Assembly (NCBI RefSeq): GCF_039631295.1
Contig: NZ_JBDIVE010000002.1
Coordinates: forward strand, 1-64,000
Direction: 5' to 3'
Origin: Viridibacterium sediminicola
GTDB lineage: Bacteria > Pseudomonadota > Gammaproteobacteria > Burkholderiales > Rhodocyclaceae
Length of the DNA stretch: 64,000 bases
A model generated the notes under the pieces. The model was given only the letters and a program-made list of their open reading frames with translations, made no database searches and was not told where the DNA came from. This document shows positions 33,021 to 41,761 of the stretch, one piece after another. Each line of letters opens with the position of its first letter. Position 1 is the stretch's first letter. The position numbers were made by a program, and so were the translations under genes.

Positions 33021-34702
33021 AGAATCCGTCTAGCAAGTACCGCGCTTTTCCCCCTGTCCAGCTCGCTGATCGCAGCTGGCCCGCCAAGACCATCACGCAA
33101 GCGCCGATCTGGATGAGCACCGATCTGCGCGATGGCAATCAAGCCTTGTTCGAGCCGATGTCGCCGGCACGCAAGCTGCAGATGTTCCAGACCTTGTGCC
33201 AGATCGGCTTCAAGGAAATCGAAGTCGCCTTCCCCTCCGCCTCGCAGACCGATTTCGACTTCGTGCGCAAGCTGATCAGCGAAAACCTGATTCCGCAGGA
33301 CGTCACTATCGAAGTGCTGACCCAGGCGCGCGAACACCTGATCCGCCGCAGCTTCGAATCGCTCAAGGGCGCGCGGCGCGCGATCATGCACGTCTATAAC
33401 GCGACGGCCGAGAACTTCCGCCGCATTGTCTTCAATACCGACCGCGCCGGCTCGATCCGCATCGCCACCGAAGCGGCCAAGCTGATCCGCGAACTGGCCG
33501 AAGCGCAACCGGAAACCGAATGGGTGTTCCAGTACAGCCCGGAGACCTTCACCGCGACCGAACTGGACTTCGCCCTCGAAATCTCCGAGCGCGTGTTCGA
33601 GATCTGGCAGCCGACGAAAGAACGCCCGGCCATCCTCAACCTGCCCGCCACGGTTGAAGTCGCCACGCCGAACGTGTTCGCCGACCAGGTCGAGTGGATG
33701 TGTCGCAATCTGTCGAATCGCGAAGCCATCATCGTCAGCGTGCATCCGCACAACGACCGTGGCACGGCCGTTGCCGCCGCCGAACTGGCGATGATGGCGG
33801 GCGCTGATCGCGTCGAAGGCTGTCTGTTCGGCAATGGCGAGCGCACCGGCAATGTCGACGTGGTCACCCTCGCCCTCAATCTCTACACCCAGGGGATCGA
33901 TCCCGGCCTCGACTTTTCGAGCATCAACCAGATTGCCCGCGTGTCCGAGGAATGCACCCAGCTGCCGATTCACCCGCGCCACCCCTATGTTGGCGATCTG
34001 GTGTTCACGGCTTTTTCCGGCTCGCATCAGGACGCTATCAAGAAGGGCTTCGCGGTGCAGGATCCGCAAGGCATCTGGGAAGTGCCCTACTTGCCGGTCG
34101 ATCCGCAGGACCTTGGCCGCACTTACGACTCGATCATCCGCGTCAATAGCCAGTCCGGCAAAGGCGGCATCACCTACCTGATGGAATCGGCTTACGGCCT
34201 GGTCATGCCGCGCCGCATGCAGATCGAATTTTCGGCCGAAGTGCAGCAAGTGATGGACGACACCGGGCGTGAGCAGGATGCCGCGGCAATCTGGGCGATC
34301 TTCGAGCAGCGCTATCTGGCGGCCGACTTGCCGCTGATCTTGCTCGCGCATCGTCTCGAAGAGTCGCGCGAACATCACGTGATCGAACTCGATGTGATGA
34401 TCGATGGCCATCCGCGCCGCCTGCGCGGCGAGGGCAACGGCCCGCTGGATGCGGCTTTGCGCGCGCTCGATCTGCCCTTGGCGATCCACAGTTTCGAGGA
34501 GCGCTCGCTCGGTCAGGGCGGTGACGCCCGTGCCGTGGCCTTTGTCGAACTGACTCGTCCCGGCGTGGCGGGCAGCCTGTTCGGAGCCGGTTGTTCGTCG
34601 AGCATCGTCGAAGCTTCGCTCAAAGCCCTGGTCTCGGCGATCAATCGTGTCCATGCCCGCGACGCAAGCCTGCTTGCAAAGACTTTTAATCCGGCACAAT
34701 AA
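33014..34702 (+). CDS. leuA: 2-isopropylmalate synthase (LeuA type 2)
   Basis: 562 residues. It condenses acetyl-CoA with 2-oxoisovalerate, the first committed step of leucine synthesis. ATG 33014 begins MLKNPSSKYRAFPPV, matching the N-terminus of type-2 enzymes; ATG 32999 is a less likely alternative. The DRE-TIM barrel has the metal-binding DLRDGNQALFEPM and the HPHND metal-ligand segment, and the C-terminal LeuA dimer domain (about 430-555) is the leucine feedback site. Preceded by an attenuation-like leader, so expression probably responds to leucine supply. Confidence 0.95.
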   Translation: MLKNPSSKYRAFPPVQLADRSWPAKTITQAPIWMSTDLRDGNQALFEPMSPARKLQMFQTLCQIGFKEIEVAFPSASQTDFDFVRKLISENLIPQDVTIEVLTQAREHLIRRSFESLKGARRAIMHVYNATAENFRRIVFNTDRAGSIRIATEAAKLIRELAEAQPETEWVFQYSPETFTATELDFALEISERVFEIWQPTKERPAILNLPATVEVATPNVFADQVEWMCRNLSNREAIIVSVHPHNDRGTAVAAAELAMMAGADRVEGCLFGNGERTGNVDVVTLALNLYTQGIDPGLDFSSINQIARVSEECTQLPIHPRHPYVGDLVFTAFSGSHQDAIKKGFAVQDPQGIWEVPYLPVDPQDLGRTYDSIIRVNSQSGKGGITYLMESAYGLVMPRRMQIEFSAEVQQVMDDTGREQDAAAIWAIFEQRYLAADLPLILLAHRLEESREHHVIELDVMIDGHPRRLRGEGNGPLDAALRALDLPLAIHSFEERSLGQGGDARAVAFVELTRPGVAGSLFGAGCSSSIVEASLKALVSAINRVHARDASLLAKTFNPAQ

Positions 34703-34755
34703 ACGGTCAATTCGCGTCAATTTCCCGCGCTGAATGGAACACAAGCTCGGCTAAA

Positions 34756-34789
34756 GTGGTCGAATTGCCAAATTTGGCGATTCGACCAC
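34756..34789. promoter_or_regulatory. 34-bp palindrome directly before the DUF1631 gene
   Basis: GTGGTCGAATTGCCAAA is followed at once by TTTGGCGATTCGACCAC: 17 base pairs with a single imperfect pair (T opposite G) and no loop. It ends 4 nt before the downstream ATG and leaves no room for a ribosome-binding site. Candidate operator, or an RNA structure that occludes initiation. Confidence 0.65.
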
Positions 34790-34793
34790 CAAC

Positions 34794-36683
34794 ATGAGCG
34801 CAAGCACGCAACAGACCTTGACCCAGCGAGCCATCGGTGAATGCCGTAGGGCCATGCTGGAAACACTCACCGAGGTCTTGCAGATCTTCAAGTACGTCGA
34901 CGGCAAGATCCTCAACGTCACGCTCAATGCAGCGGGCGAGCAGTTCGACCAGCTTGCTGGCCTGCGTGATCGCAAGAGCTTCGAATCGCAACGTGGCCTC
35001 ACCGCCTCGCGGATCAGCCTGGTGCACGAGGAAGATCTCGAATTCTCGATCCGCCTCTCCGATCTGGCTCAGCAGTTGCGCGAGAACTGTGAGCAGCCGC
35101 TGTCCCAGCTGCACCTGCGCTTCATGACCCTGCTCGACCAGCAGGAAGCCGCGCCCGAGCAATTACCACTGGGGCCGGAGACGATCTGTAGCGCGCTGCG
35201 CGTGCTTGCCACCGAATCCAAGCTCAATCCGGATCACCGCATCGGCATGCTGCAGGAGATGCGCTGGCAGCTCACCAACAGCCTGCGCCGGCTCTACGAG
35301 GGCCTCAATACGCGCCTGGAAGAAATGGGCGTCGAGCAGAAGAGCTTCACACGCAGCCCGGCCGAACGCGCCAGCCGCGCCACCCTGATGCCCAACGCAC
35401 TGACCAGCGCCGCCGCAGCACCCGCCGCAGCGCATGCGCTGGAGCCGCTGCTCGCGGGCGCGTTGCGCGAGCACATGATCAGCTGGCTGGAGGATCAGCT
35501 GAGCAACGGTGGCAGCGCCCAGATCGCGCATCAGCTCAGCCGCACCGAACTGGCCGGTCAGCTGCCGGCCGAATCACGCGCAGCGGTCGATTTCATCGAA
35601 CTGGCGCTCGACCGCCTGGCCACCCATGACGACATCCCGGCGGTGGCCAAGCAGGCGCTCGAAGGCCTGCGCGTGCCCCTGCTCAAACTGGCGCTGCGCG
35701 AACCCCAGCTACGTGAAGAGGCCGAGCATCCGGCACGGCGCCTGCTGCTCGCGCTCGGTCGCGAAGCGGCGGAACTGCCCGTCGATGCAAGCCCCGGCAG
35801 CACCCAGCTGAATCTCATTGAAGCCTGCGTGTCACGCCTGACGCGCGAGTACAAGGAAGACACCCGCGTTTTCGGTGACATTCTCGCGGTGCTCGACAGC
35901 GCACGCGCCGAACGCCTCGCCGCGCTGGAGCGGCGTGCGCGCCAGCACACCGAGAGCATCGGCCGCGAAGAACGCAAGGAAAGTACCCGTCTGCATGCCA
36001 GCAAGGCGATCCGTGCACTCTGCGCGCAAGATCCGCCGCGCTTCGTGCGGCATTTTCTGGAGCATTACTGGAGCGTCCTGCTGCGTCGCACTCTGCTGCA
36101 CTATGGTGAGCGCAGCGCGGAATGGAAGCAGTCGCTGAAAGTCGCCGATGCCTTGATCTGGAGTACCCAGGCCAAGCACGACGAGGCCGCGCGCGACAAG
36201 CTGGTCGAGCTGATGCCACGCCTGCTGCGCCACCTGCAAAACGGGCTGGATGCCATCGGCGTCAGTGCCGAGACACGCGACCGCCTGCTGGGCATGTTCA
36301 GCACGCTGCACGAGGATGCCCTGCAAGGTCGCGACGCAGAGGTGGCGGACAGCGAATCAAGCCCGGCGGCTGAAACCTCGAAACTGGAAAATGTCGCCGG
36401 CAGCGAGGATTTGCAGATCCAGCGCCGTGTCGGCTTCCAGGCCCATGAACCGAGCTTTCCGCCGGCACTCAACGAATTGTCCGCCGGCGCAGTGCTGCGC
36501 TTCGTGCGGGCCGACGGTCAGGCGCTCAGTGGCACCATCGCGCTGATTGGCCCCCAGCAGCAGGTTTTCATCTTGCTGACGCGCCCGGAAAACCAGCTCT
36601 TCGCGCTGACAGCAACCGAAATCGCCCACCAGTACGCAGCGCGCACCCTGAGCATCGCCCGCACGCCCCAGCTCTTCGACTGA
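34794..36683 (+). CDS. DUF1631 family protein
   Basis: 629-residue soluble, mostly helical protein of the DUF1631 family, found in beta- and gammaproteobacteria; biochemical function unknown. N-terminal helices (about 15-140), an Ala-rich linker near 205-220 and a long central helical region (about 220-500). The C-terminus is a short beta-rich segment resembling a PilZ-like fold (VGFQAHEPSF, LRFVRADGQALSGTIALIGP), though without the RxxxR motif expected for c-di-GMP binding. ATG 34794 lacks a ribosome-binding site; ATG 34854 (MLETLTEVLQ) is an alternative. Ends convergent with the MscS-type gene. Confidence 0.7.
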   Translation: MSASTQQTLTQRAIGECRRAMLETLTEVLQIFKYVDGKILNVTLNAAGEQFDQLAGLRDRKSFESQRGLTASRISLVHEEDLEFSIRLSDLAQQLRENCEQPLSQLHLRFMTLLDQQEAAPEQLPLGPETICSALRVLATESKLNPDHRIGMLQEMRWQLTNSLRRLYEGLNTRLEEMGVEQKSFTRSPAERASRATLMPNALTSAAAAPAAAHALEPLLAGALREHMISWLEDQLSNGGSAQIAHQLSRTELAGQLPAESRAAVDFIELALDRLATHDDIPAVAKQALEGLRVPLLKLALREPQLREEAEHPARRLLLALGREAAELPVDASPGSTQLNLIEACVSRLTREYKEDTRVFGDILAVLDSARAERLAALERRARQHTESIGREERKESTRLHASKAIRALCAQDPPRFVRHFLEHYWSVLLRRTLLHYGERSAEWKQSLKVADALIWSTQAKHDEAARDKLVELMPRLLRHLQNGLDAIGVSAETRDRLLGMFSTLHEDALQGRDAEVADSESSPAAETSKLENVAGSEDLQIQRRVGFQAHEPSFPPALNELSAGAVLRFVRADGQALSGTIALIGPQQQVFILLTRPENQLFALTATEIAHQYAARTLSIARTPQLFD

Positions 36684-36695
36684 GGCAGCGCGCGC

Positions 36696-37955
36696 TCAGT
36701 GCGGCGTGGTTTGGCTGGGGGCGATGGCGAGCAGCTTTTGCGACTGTGCCAGCTCGATGCCGGCGGCGCCAAAGCGTGCCAGCACGGTGCGCAAGATATT
36801 GGAGCGCGTCTCCAGCATGCCGCTGCGCGGATCAGCCACCCACACGCCCAGTTCGAGACGGAAACCCGCATCGGTCACCTCGGAGAGGAAGGCGCGCGCC
36901 AGCGGCTCGGCCATCACGCTAGGCTGCGCCTGGGCCACTTCCTCGGCGATGCGCAAGGCCTGCTCCAGATCGCTGCCATGCGCGACGGTCAGGTGGATCG
37001 CCATGCGCAAGCCGCTGCTGCTGAAGTTTTCGTTCTGCACCACGGAGGACACCAGCTGCTCATTGGGCACGATGAAATGAGCGCCATTGCCACCGCGCAA
37101 CACGGTGTAACGCGTGGTGATCTGCAGCACTTCGCCACGCTGATCGCTGCCGACCTGGATCAGGTTACCGATGCGGATCGAGCGGTCGAGCAGGATGATG
37201 AAGCCGGAGACATAGTTGCTGGCGATCTTCTGCATGCCCAGACCGAGGCCGACACCCAGCGCGCCGCCGAAGACTGACAGCGTGGTGATGTCCAGCCCGA
37301 CCAGGGACATGCCCAGCAGCACCGCGACGAACAGCAGCACCGCCTTGATCAGCCGCGAGAACACCACGCGCAGGCTGCTGTCCAGGCTGCTGGCGGCCTG
37401 CAGGCGCGCATCGGCCAGCCCGCTGAGCCACATCGCCAGGATCACCGTGACGAAGACCGTGACCAGGCCCTGCAGGATCTGCCAGACCGTGACATGCCCC
37501 TTGCCGACGTGCAGCGAGAAGCTGTCGAGCCAGTCGATGAACTCGGGCAGGATGCCCAGGATATTGAGCGCCACGCCGAACCAGATCAGGCTGGCCAGGC
37601 TGCGCTCGAAACTGGCCAGCGCGCCCGATGGCGCAAAGATCTGACGCAGCGCGAACACCAGCACACGCACGCCGACCATCGCAATCGCCAGTTCGATGGC
37701 AATGCGCAGCACCTGGCCGGACCAGGCAAAGCGATGGGTGACAAAGCTGCACAGCGTCAGCAGGACGATGGCGCACAGCGGGAAAGCCAGGCGCCGCGCG
37801 CTCTCACCCTTGAGCGGCGAGACATCGGCCGCATGGCGGCGGCGCAGGTAGCGCGCCAGCCCGGCGGCTACGGCGACGATCAGCAGAACCAGCACGATCT
37901 CGCGCAGGATCTGTGTCGACTGCAGCAGCCGCAGCCATTCGGACAGCAGCTCCAT
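36696..37955 (-). CDS. MscS-family mechanosensitive ion channel
   Basis: 419 residues. Several N-terminal helices (about 15-35, 60-80, 85-105, 125-145, 160-180), then the MscS pore helix and cytoplasmic domain: the Gly/Ala-rich VFGGALGVGLGLGMQKIASN (about 230-249) is the TM3 signature, followed by the beta domain (LLDRSIRIGNLIQV, RGEVLQITTRYTVLR). It opens on membrane tension to release solutes on osmotic downshock. Longer N-terminus than E. coli MscS, like the YnaI/YbdG-type subfamilies. ATG overlaps the stop of the upstream methyltransferase gene. Confidence 0.88.
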   Translation of the reverse strand: MELLSEWLRLLQSTQILREIVLVLLIVAVAAGLARYLRRRHAADVSPLKGESARRLAFPLCAIVLLTLCSFVTHRFAWSGQVLRIAIELAIAMVGVRVLVFALRQIFAPSGALASFERSLASLIWFGVALNILGILPEFIDWLDSFSLHVGKGHVTVWQILQGLVTVFVTVILAMWLSGLADARLQAASSLDSSLRVVFSRLIKAVLLFVAVLLGMSLVGLDITTLSVFGGALGVGLGLGMQKIASNYVSGFIILLDRSIRIGNLIQVGSDQRGEVLQITTRYTVLRGGNGAHFIVPNEQLVSSVVQNENFSSSGLRMAIHLTVAHGSDLEQALRIAEEVAQAQPSVMAEPLARAFLSEVTDAGFRLELGVWVADPRSGMLETRSNILRTVLARFGAAGIELAQSQKLLAIAPSQTTPH

Positions 37956-39244
37956 CAGCTCGCCTCGGCAGCGACCGGGTTAGCCTTGCGCGTCAGCACG
38001 GCGGCGAAAAAGCCGTCGGTGCCGTGCTCCAGCGGCGTCAGCCGCAGGCGCGTACCGGTATCGAGATTGATCTTCTGCGCGGCCAGCACAGCGCTGGCGG
38101 ATTCTTCCTGAAACTCCGGATGCGCGGCGAGGAAGGCATCGACGATGGCGTCGTTCTCTTCGCGCAGCAGCGAGCAGGTCGCATACACCAGGCGACCGCC
38201 CGGCTTGAGCAGGCGCGAGGCGGAGGCCAGGATGCTGGCCTGGCGCTGCACCAGCTCGCCCAGGCCCGCTTCACTCTGCCGCCACTTGAGGTCGGGATTG
38301 CGGCGCAGGGTGCCAAAGCCGCTGCACGGCGCATCGACCAGCACGCGGTCCATCTTGCCGGCCAGACGTTTGATGCGCGCATCGTTCTCGTGAGCGATCG
38401 CCACCGGATGCACGTTCGACAGACCGGAGCGGGCCACACGCGGCTTCATGCGCGCCAGACGCTTGTCGGAAACATCGAAGGCATACAGCCGCCCGGTCGA
38501 GCGCATCATGCCGCCCAGCAACAAGGTCTTGCCGCCAGCGCCGGCACAGAAGTCAGCGATCATCTCGCTGCGCTTGGCGCCGAGCAGCACCGCCAGCAGC
38601 TGGCTGCCCTCGTCCTGCACCTCGATGCTGCCATCGAGGAACAAGGGGTGGCGCTGCAGCGGCGTGCGCGCGCTCAAGCGAACGGCGTAGGGCGAATAGC
38701 TGCCCGCCGCGGCATCGATCTTGTCGCTGGCCAAACGGCTCAGCAAAGCGTCGCGTTCAAGCTTGAGCGGATTGACACGGATGTCCATCGGCGCCGGCTT
38801 GTTCAGCGAATCCGCCAGCGCCAGCAGATACGGCTCTTCATACTGCGCCAGCAGGCGCTCGGCCAGCCAGTCAGGCAGATCACAGCGTTCGGCCAGTGTC
38901 GCCGCATCGGTGGCAGCGGCCTTGACCTCGGCCAGCCACTGGCGCTCGCCGGTCGACAGCAGGGGTTCGATCTGGCGAATCGAATAACCTTCGATGCGCA
39001 GCAACCAGGCCAGCACGAGTTTGCGCGGCCCGACATTGTCGCCGGCGACGCGGCGCAGCTGACGCAGATGGCGCACCACGCCATACACCGCCTCGGCGGT
39101 GAAGGCACGGTCGGCGCTACCCAGCTGACGCTGGGCGCGGAAGAAAGCAGACAGCACGACATCGGCCGGGTGCTGGAAATCGAGCACTTCGTCGAGTGCG
39201 GCAGACGCAGCATCAAGCTGCGTACTCAGGATTTGCGTGGCCAT
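37955..39244 (-). CDS. RsmB/NOP-family RNA (cytosine-5) methyltransferase
   Basis: 429 residues. SAM-dependent RNA m5C methyltransferase. An NusB/RsmB-like helical N-terminus (about 1-130) precedes the Rossmann catalytic domain. SAM site ADFCAGAGGKTL; catalytic motif IV DAPCSGFGTLRR and motif VI VYATCSLL supply the two cysteines. It probably modifies rRNA; the classical 16S C967 enzyme RsmB is the nearest named relative, but betaproteobacteria often carry a second paralogue, so the exact site is uncertain. Coupled by ATGA overlap to the channel gene downstream. Confidence 0.85.
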   Translation of the reverse strand: MATQILSTQLDAASAALDEVLDFQHPADVVLSAFFRAQRQLGSADRAFTAEAVYGVVRHLRQLRRVAGDNVGPRKLVLAWLLRIEGYSIRQIEPLLSTGERQWLAEVKAAATDAATLAERCDLPDWLAERLLAQYEEPYLLALADSLNKPAPMDIRVNPLKLERDALLSRLASDKIDAAAGSYSPYAVRLSARTPLQRHPLFLDGSIEVQDEGSQLLAVLLGAKRSEMIADFCAGAGGKTLLLGGMMRSTGRLYAFDVSDKRLARMKPRVARSGLSNVHPVAIAHENDARIKRLAGKMDRVLVDAPCSGFGTLRRNPDLKWRQSEAGLGELVQRQASILASASRLLKPGGRLVYATCSLLREENDAIVDAFLAAHPEFQEESASAVLAAQKINLDTGTRLRLTPLEHGTDGFFAAVLTRKANPVAAEAS

Positions 39245-39301
39245 GGAGTCCGGAAACAGTCATCAAGCCCGCAAGTATAGTGGTTTTGCTCCAGCGCCCC
39301 C

Positions 39302-40318
39302 TCATTCACCGCTGCTGGGCGGCGGCGCCGTGGCCACGCGCTGGCCGTCGATCTCCACTTCTTCGGCTTTCAGGTCGTAGGTGCCGCCCTCGTCGGCAAC
39401 GCGCACGCGCAGCGGCGCATTGCGCCAATCGACCGCCAGCCAGATATCGATTTTCAGCGCACCGCCGCGCCCTTCGGCATGAAAACGCCGCGCCGGCACG
39501 CGGCCCAGCGGCAAGTCGATATCTTCCGGCGGCATCTGCACCACGGTCACACGGCTGACCGAACCGCGAAAAGTCACCACGAAGATGTCGAAATTCGGCG
39601 TATCGCGTGGCTGCAAACCCATGAAATGCATCAGCGCGAGCATGTCCAGGGCGTAGCCACCGGTCGGCACTTCGCGCGCATCGCCGCGCCGCAACTGGTG
39701 CACACGCGTGCCGTCGGCATCGAAAGTGGTCTCGTAAGCGGATTTGTTGAAGGTCTCGCGGAACTGCTCGGACACCGGCCGGCCGGCCGCGATGTGGCCG
39801 CTCGACTCCTGGCGCAGCAGCTCGCCCTTGATCGCCACCGAGCCGCGCAGGCTGGCGCTGAACTGCGCATCATCATGCGACCAGGTCTGCTCGGCCGAGA
39901 CGGCGAGGCCGAAATAGCTCGATTGGTAGCGCACCCGCCCCTGGCCGGCCCATTGCGCCAGATCCAGCGCCGGCTCCGCGGGCGCAGCACTGGCCTCGGC
40001 AGGCGCTGCGCTGGCTTCAGCGAGAACCGGCGAAGCCGGCGTATCAGGCGCGCTGGACTGCGCGTCCGGCGGCAAGGCGGCCACTGGCGCAGCCGCGGTG
40101 GCTTCGGCCACCGGCAGGCGCGGCGCCGGCTTGTGCGGGCGGGCCGGCTTGGGCGCGGCGGCGCTGGGGGCCGGCACGGCGACCAGATGTGCGCTGAGTG
40201 GCGACGGCGGCTCCGTCGGAGTGTCTTCAAACCACGGGCCGCCGGGCATCAGCAAGGCAGCGCCATGTACCAACAGCGAGGCTACAACAGCCATCCCGAG
40301 TACTCGTGGCGGCCGCAT
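39302..40318 (-). CDS. DUF3108 domain-containing protein
   Basis: 338 residues. N-terminal membrane anchor (VLGMAVVASLLVHGAALL), then a long low-complexity Ala/Pro/Glu linker (about 35-120) with an ASAAPAEASAAPAEP duplication. A C-terminal DUF3108 beta-domain (about 125-320) contains VRYQSSYFGLAVSAEQTW and DIWLAVDWRNAPLRVRV. This family is typical of betaproteobacteria, placed next to purN or the RsmB-type gene. It looks TonB-like in architecture but lacks a TonB C-terminal domain. Function unknown, envelope-associated. Confidence 0.75.
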   Translation of the reverse strand: MRPPRVLGMAVVASLLVHGAALLMPGGPWFEDTPTEPPSPLSAHLVAVPAPSAAAPKPARPHKPAPRLPVAEATAAAPVAALPPDAQSSAPDTPASPVLAEASAAPAEASAAPAEPALDLAQWAGQGRVRYQSSYFGLAVSAEQTWSHDDAQFSASLRGSVAIKGELLRQESSGHIAAGRPVSEQFRETFNKSAYETTFDADGTRVHQLRRGDAREVPTGGYALDMLALMHFMGLQPRDTPNFDIFVVTFRGSVSRVTVVQMPPEDIDLPLGRVPARRFHAEGRGGALKIDIWLAVDWRNAPLRVRVADEGGTYDLKAEEVEIDGQRVATAPPPSSGE

Positions 40319-40329
40319 GTGCGTAGGCC

Positions 40330-40995
40330 TCAGTCGCCCAGACTGGTTTCTACCCGCGGCACGCTCCAGCCCTCGGCGCCTGCTACGGCATTGGCCACGC
40401 AGGCACGGCCGTCGCGCAGGCTGATGCGCCCTGCGACGAACCAGCTGATCGCCTGCGGATAGATGCGATGCTCTTGCGCCAGCACGCGCGCCGACAAGCT
40501 TGCCTCGTCATCCTCATCGTGCACCGGCACGGCGGCCTGGATGATGATCGGGCCGCAGTCGAGCTCGGCGGTCACGAAGTGCACCGTCGCGCCATGCAGC
40601 TTGACGCCGGCCTGCAGCGCCCGCGCATGGGTGTGCAGCCCCGGGAAGGACGGCAACAGCGAGGGGTGGATATTGATCAGCCGGCCGAGGTAATGGGTGA
40701 CGAAGCCAGCGGTCAGCACGCGCATGAACCCGGCCAGCACGACCAGGTCCGGCGCATGGCCATCGATCAACGCCATCAGCGCCGCATCAAAGGCTTCGCG
40801 CGAAGCAAAGGCCTTGTGGTCGAGCACCGCCGTAGCGATGCCATGTTGCTGCGCAAAGGCCAGACCGCCGGCATCGGCGCGATTGGCCACCACGGCGGCA
40901 ATGCGCGCGCCAGCGATCTGACCGGCTTCGAGCGCACGCACGATGGCCTCCATATTGCTGCCACGGCCAGAGATCAGGATGACGATGTTTTTCAT
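40330..40995 (-). CDS. purN: Phosphoribosylglycinamide formyltransferase PurN
   Basis: 221 residues. Transfers formyl from 10-formyl-THF to GAR in purine synthesis. GRGSNMEAI at the N-terminus binds the substrate phosphate. Catalytic Asn/His are in INIHPSLLPSFPG and the catalytic Asp in the HGATVHFV...LDCGPII segment. The first half carries the formyltransferase Rossmann fold. A C-terminal extension of ~15 residues (AEGWSVPRVETSLGD) is a little longer than in E. coli. Third of a leftward series dedA-purN-DUF3108-RsmB-MscS with gaps of 11-58 nt and one overlap. Confidence 0.94.
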   Translation of the reverse strand: MKNIVILISGRGSNMEAIVRALEAGQIAGARIAAVVANRADAGGLAFAQQHGIATAVLDHKAFASREAFDAALMALIDGHAPDLVVLAGFMRVLTAGFVTHYLGRLINIHPSLLPSFPGLHTHARALQAGVKLHGATVHFVTAELDCGPIIIQAAVPVHDEDDEASLSARVLAQEHRIYPQAISWFVAGRISLRDGRACVANAVAGAEGWSVPRVETSLGD

Positions 40996-41020
40996 GGAAT
41001 CAGGTCTTTACGAGCAGGCA

Positions 41021-41692
41021 TCAAGCCTTGGCCGCCTCGCGGCGCGCCTTGAGCCAGGCGAAGAATACCGGCAGCAGGGACACTCCGATGATGCCAAACA
41101 CGAACACGCTGAGGTTCTTGCGCACGAAGGGAATGTTGGCGAAATAGTAGCCCGCGTAAGTCAGCGAGCCGATCCACAGCGCGCCGCCGAACAGGTCGAG
41201 CACGACGAAACGGCGGTAGTCCATGCGCCCGATGCCGGCCACGAAGGGCGCAAAACTGCGCAGCAAGGGGATGAAGCGCGCCATGATGATGGTCTTGCCG
41301 CCATGCTGTTCGAAGAACACCTGGGTGCGGTCAAACGCCTTGCGATTGAACAGTTTCGAGTTCTCCCAGCGAAACACCCGCGGGCCGACAAAGCGGCCGA
41401 TCCAGTAATTGGTGTTGTCGCCCAGCACCGCTGCTACAAAGAGCAGCAGCGCCAAGGTATGCACGTCCATATTGCCGGTTGCCGCCAGACCGCCGGCCAC
41501 GAACAGCAGGGAGTCGCCCGGCAGGAAGGGCGCAATCACCAGACCGGTTTCGCAGAAGATGATGGCGAACAGCACCAGATAGATCCACTGTCCGTATTGC
41601 GCCGTTAGCGCAGCCAGGTGCACATCAAGGTGCAGGATGATGTCGAAGAATTGCGTGAAGAGCTGGATGATCAGTTGCACGGCAGAGTCCAA
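41021..41692 (-). CDS. DedA-family inner-membrane protein
   Basis: About 220 residues, very similar in layout to E. coli DedA. The SNARE-associated (VTT) fold is marked by CETGLVIAPFLPGDSLLFVA, GDNTNYWIGRFVGPRVF, KHG-like QHGGKTIIMARFIPLLR and FAPFVAGIGRM. Conserved acidic and Arg residues fit a proton-coupled undecaprenyl- or phospholipid-translocating role known for the family. The frame opens with a TTG (41692); a GTG at 41680 is an equally good start. Upstream of purN by 25 nt. Confidence 0.85.
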   Translation of the reverse strand: MDSAVQLIIQLFTQFFDIILHLDVHLAALTAQYGQWIYLVLFAIIFCETGLVIAPFLPGDSLLFVAGGLAATGNMDVHTLALLLFVAAVLGDNTNYWIGRFVGPRVFRWENSKLFNRKAFDRTQVFFEQHGGKTIIMARFIPLLRSFAPFVAGIGRMDYRRFVVLDLFGGALWIGSLTYAGYYFANIPFVRKNLSVFVFGIIGVSLLPVFFAWLKARREAAKA

Positions 41693-41761
41693 GGCAGGCC
41701 GACGAGGGCAAAGGCCGCCATGATAGCCGCAGCGGGCGCCGCACGGACAGCAAGTGCCGAA

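Noticed and set aside
32888..34744. 618-codon ORF antisense to leuA
   Set aside because: Same GC-driven shadow effect; leuA is unmistakable on the other strand.
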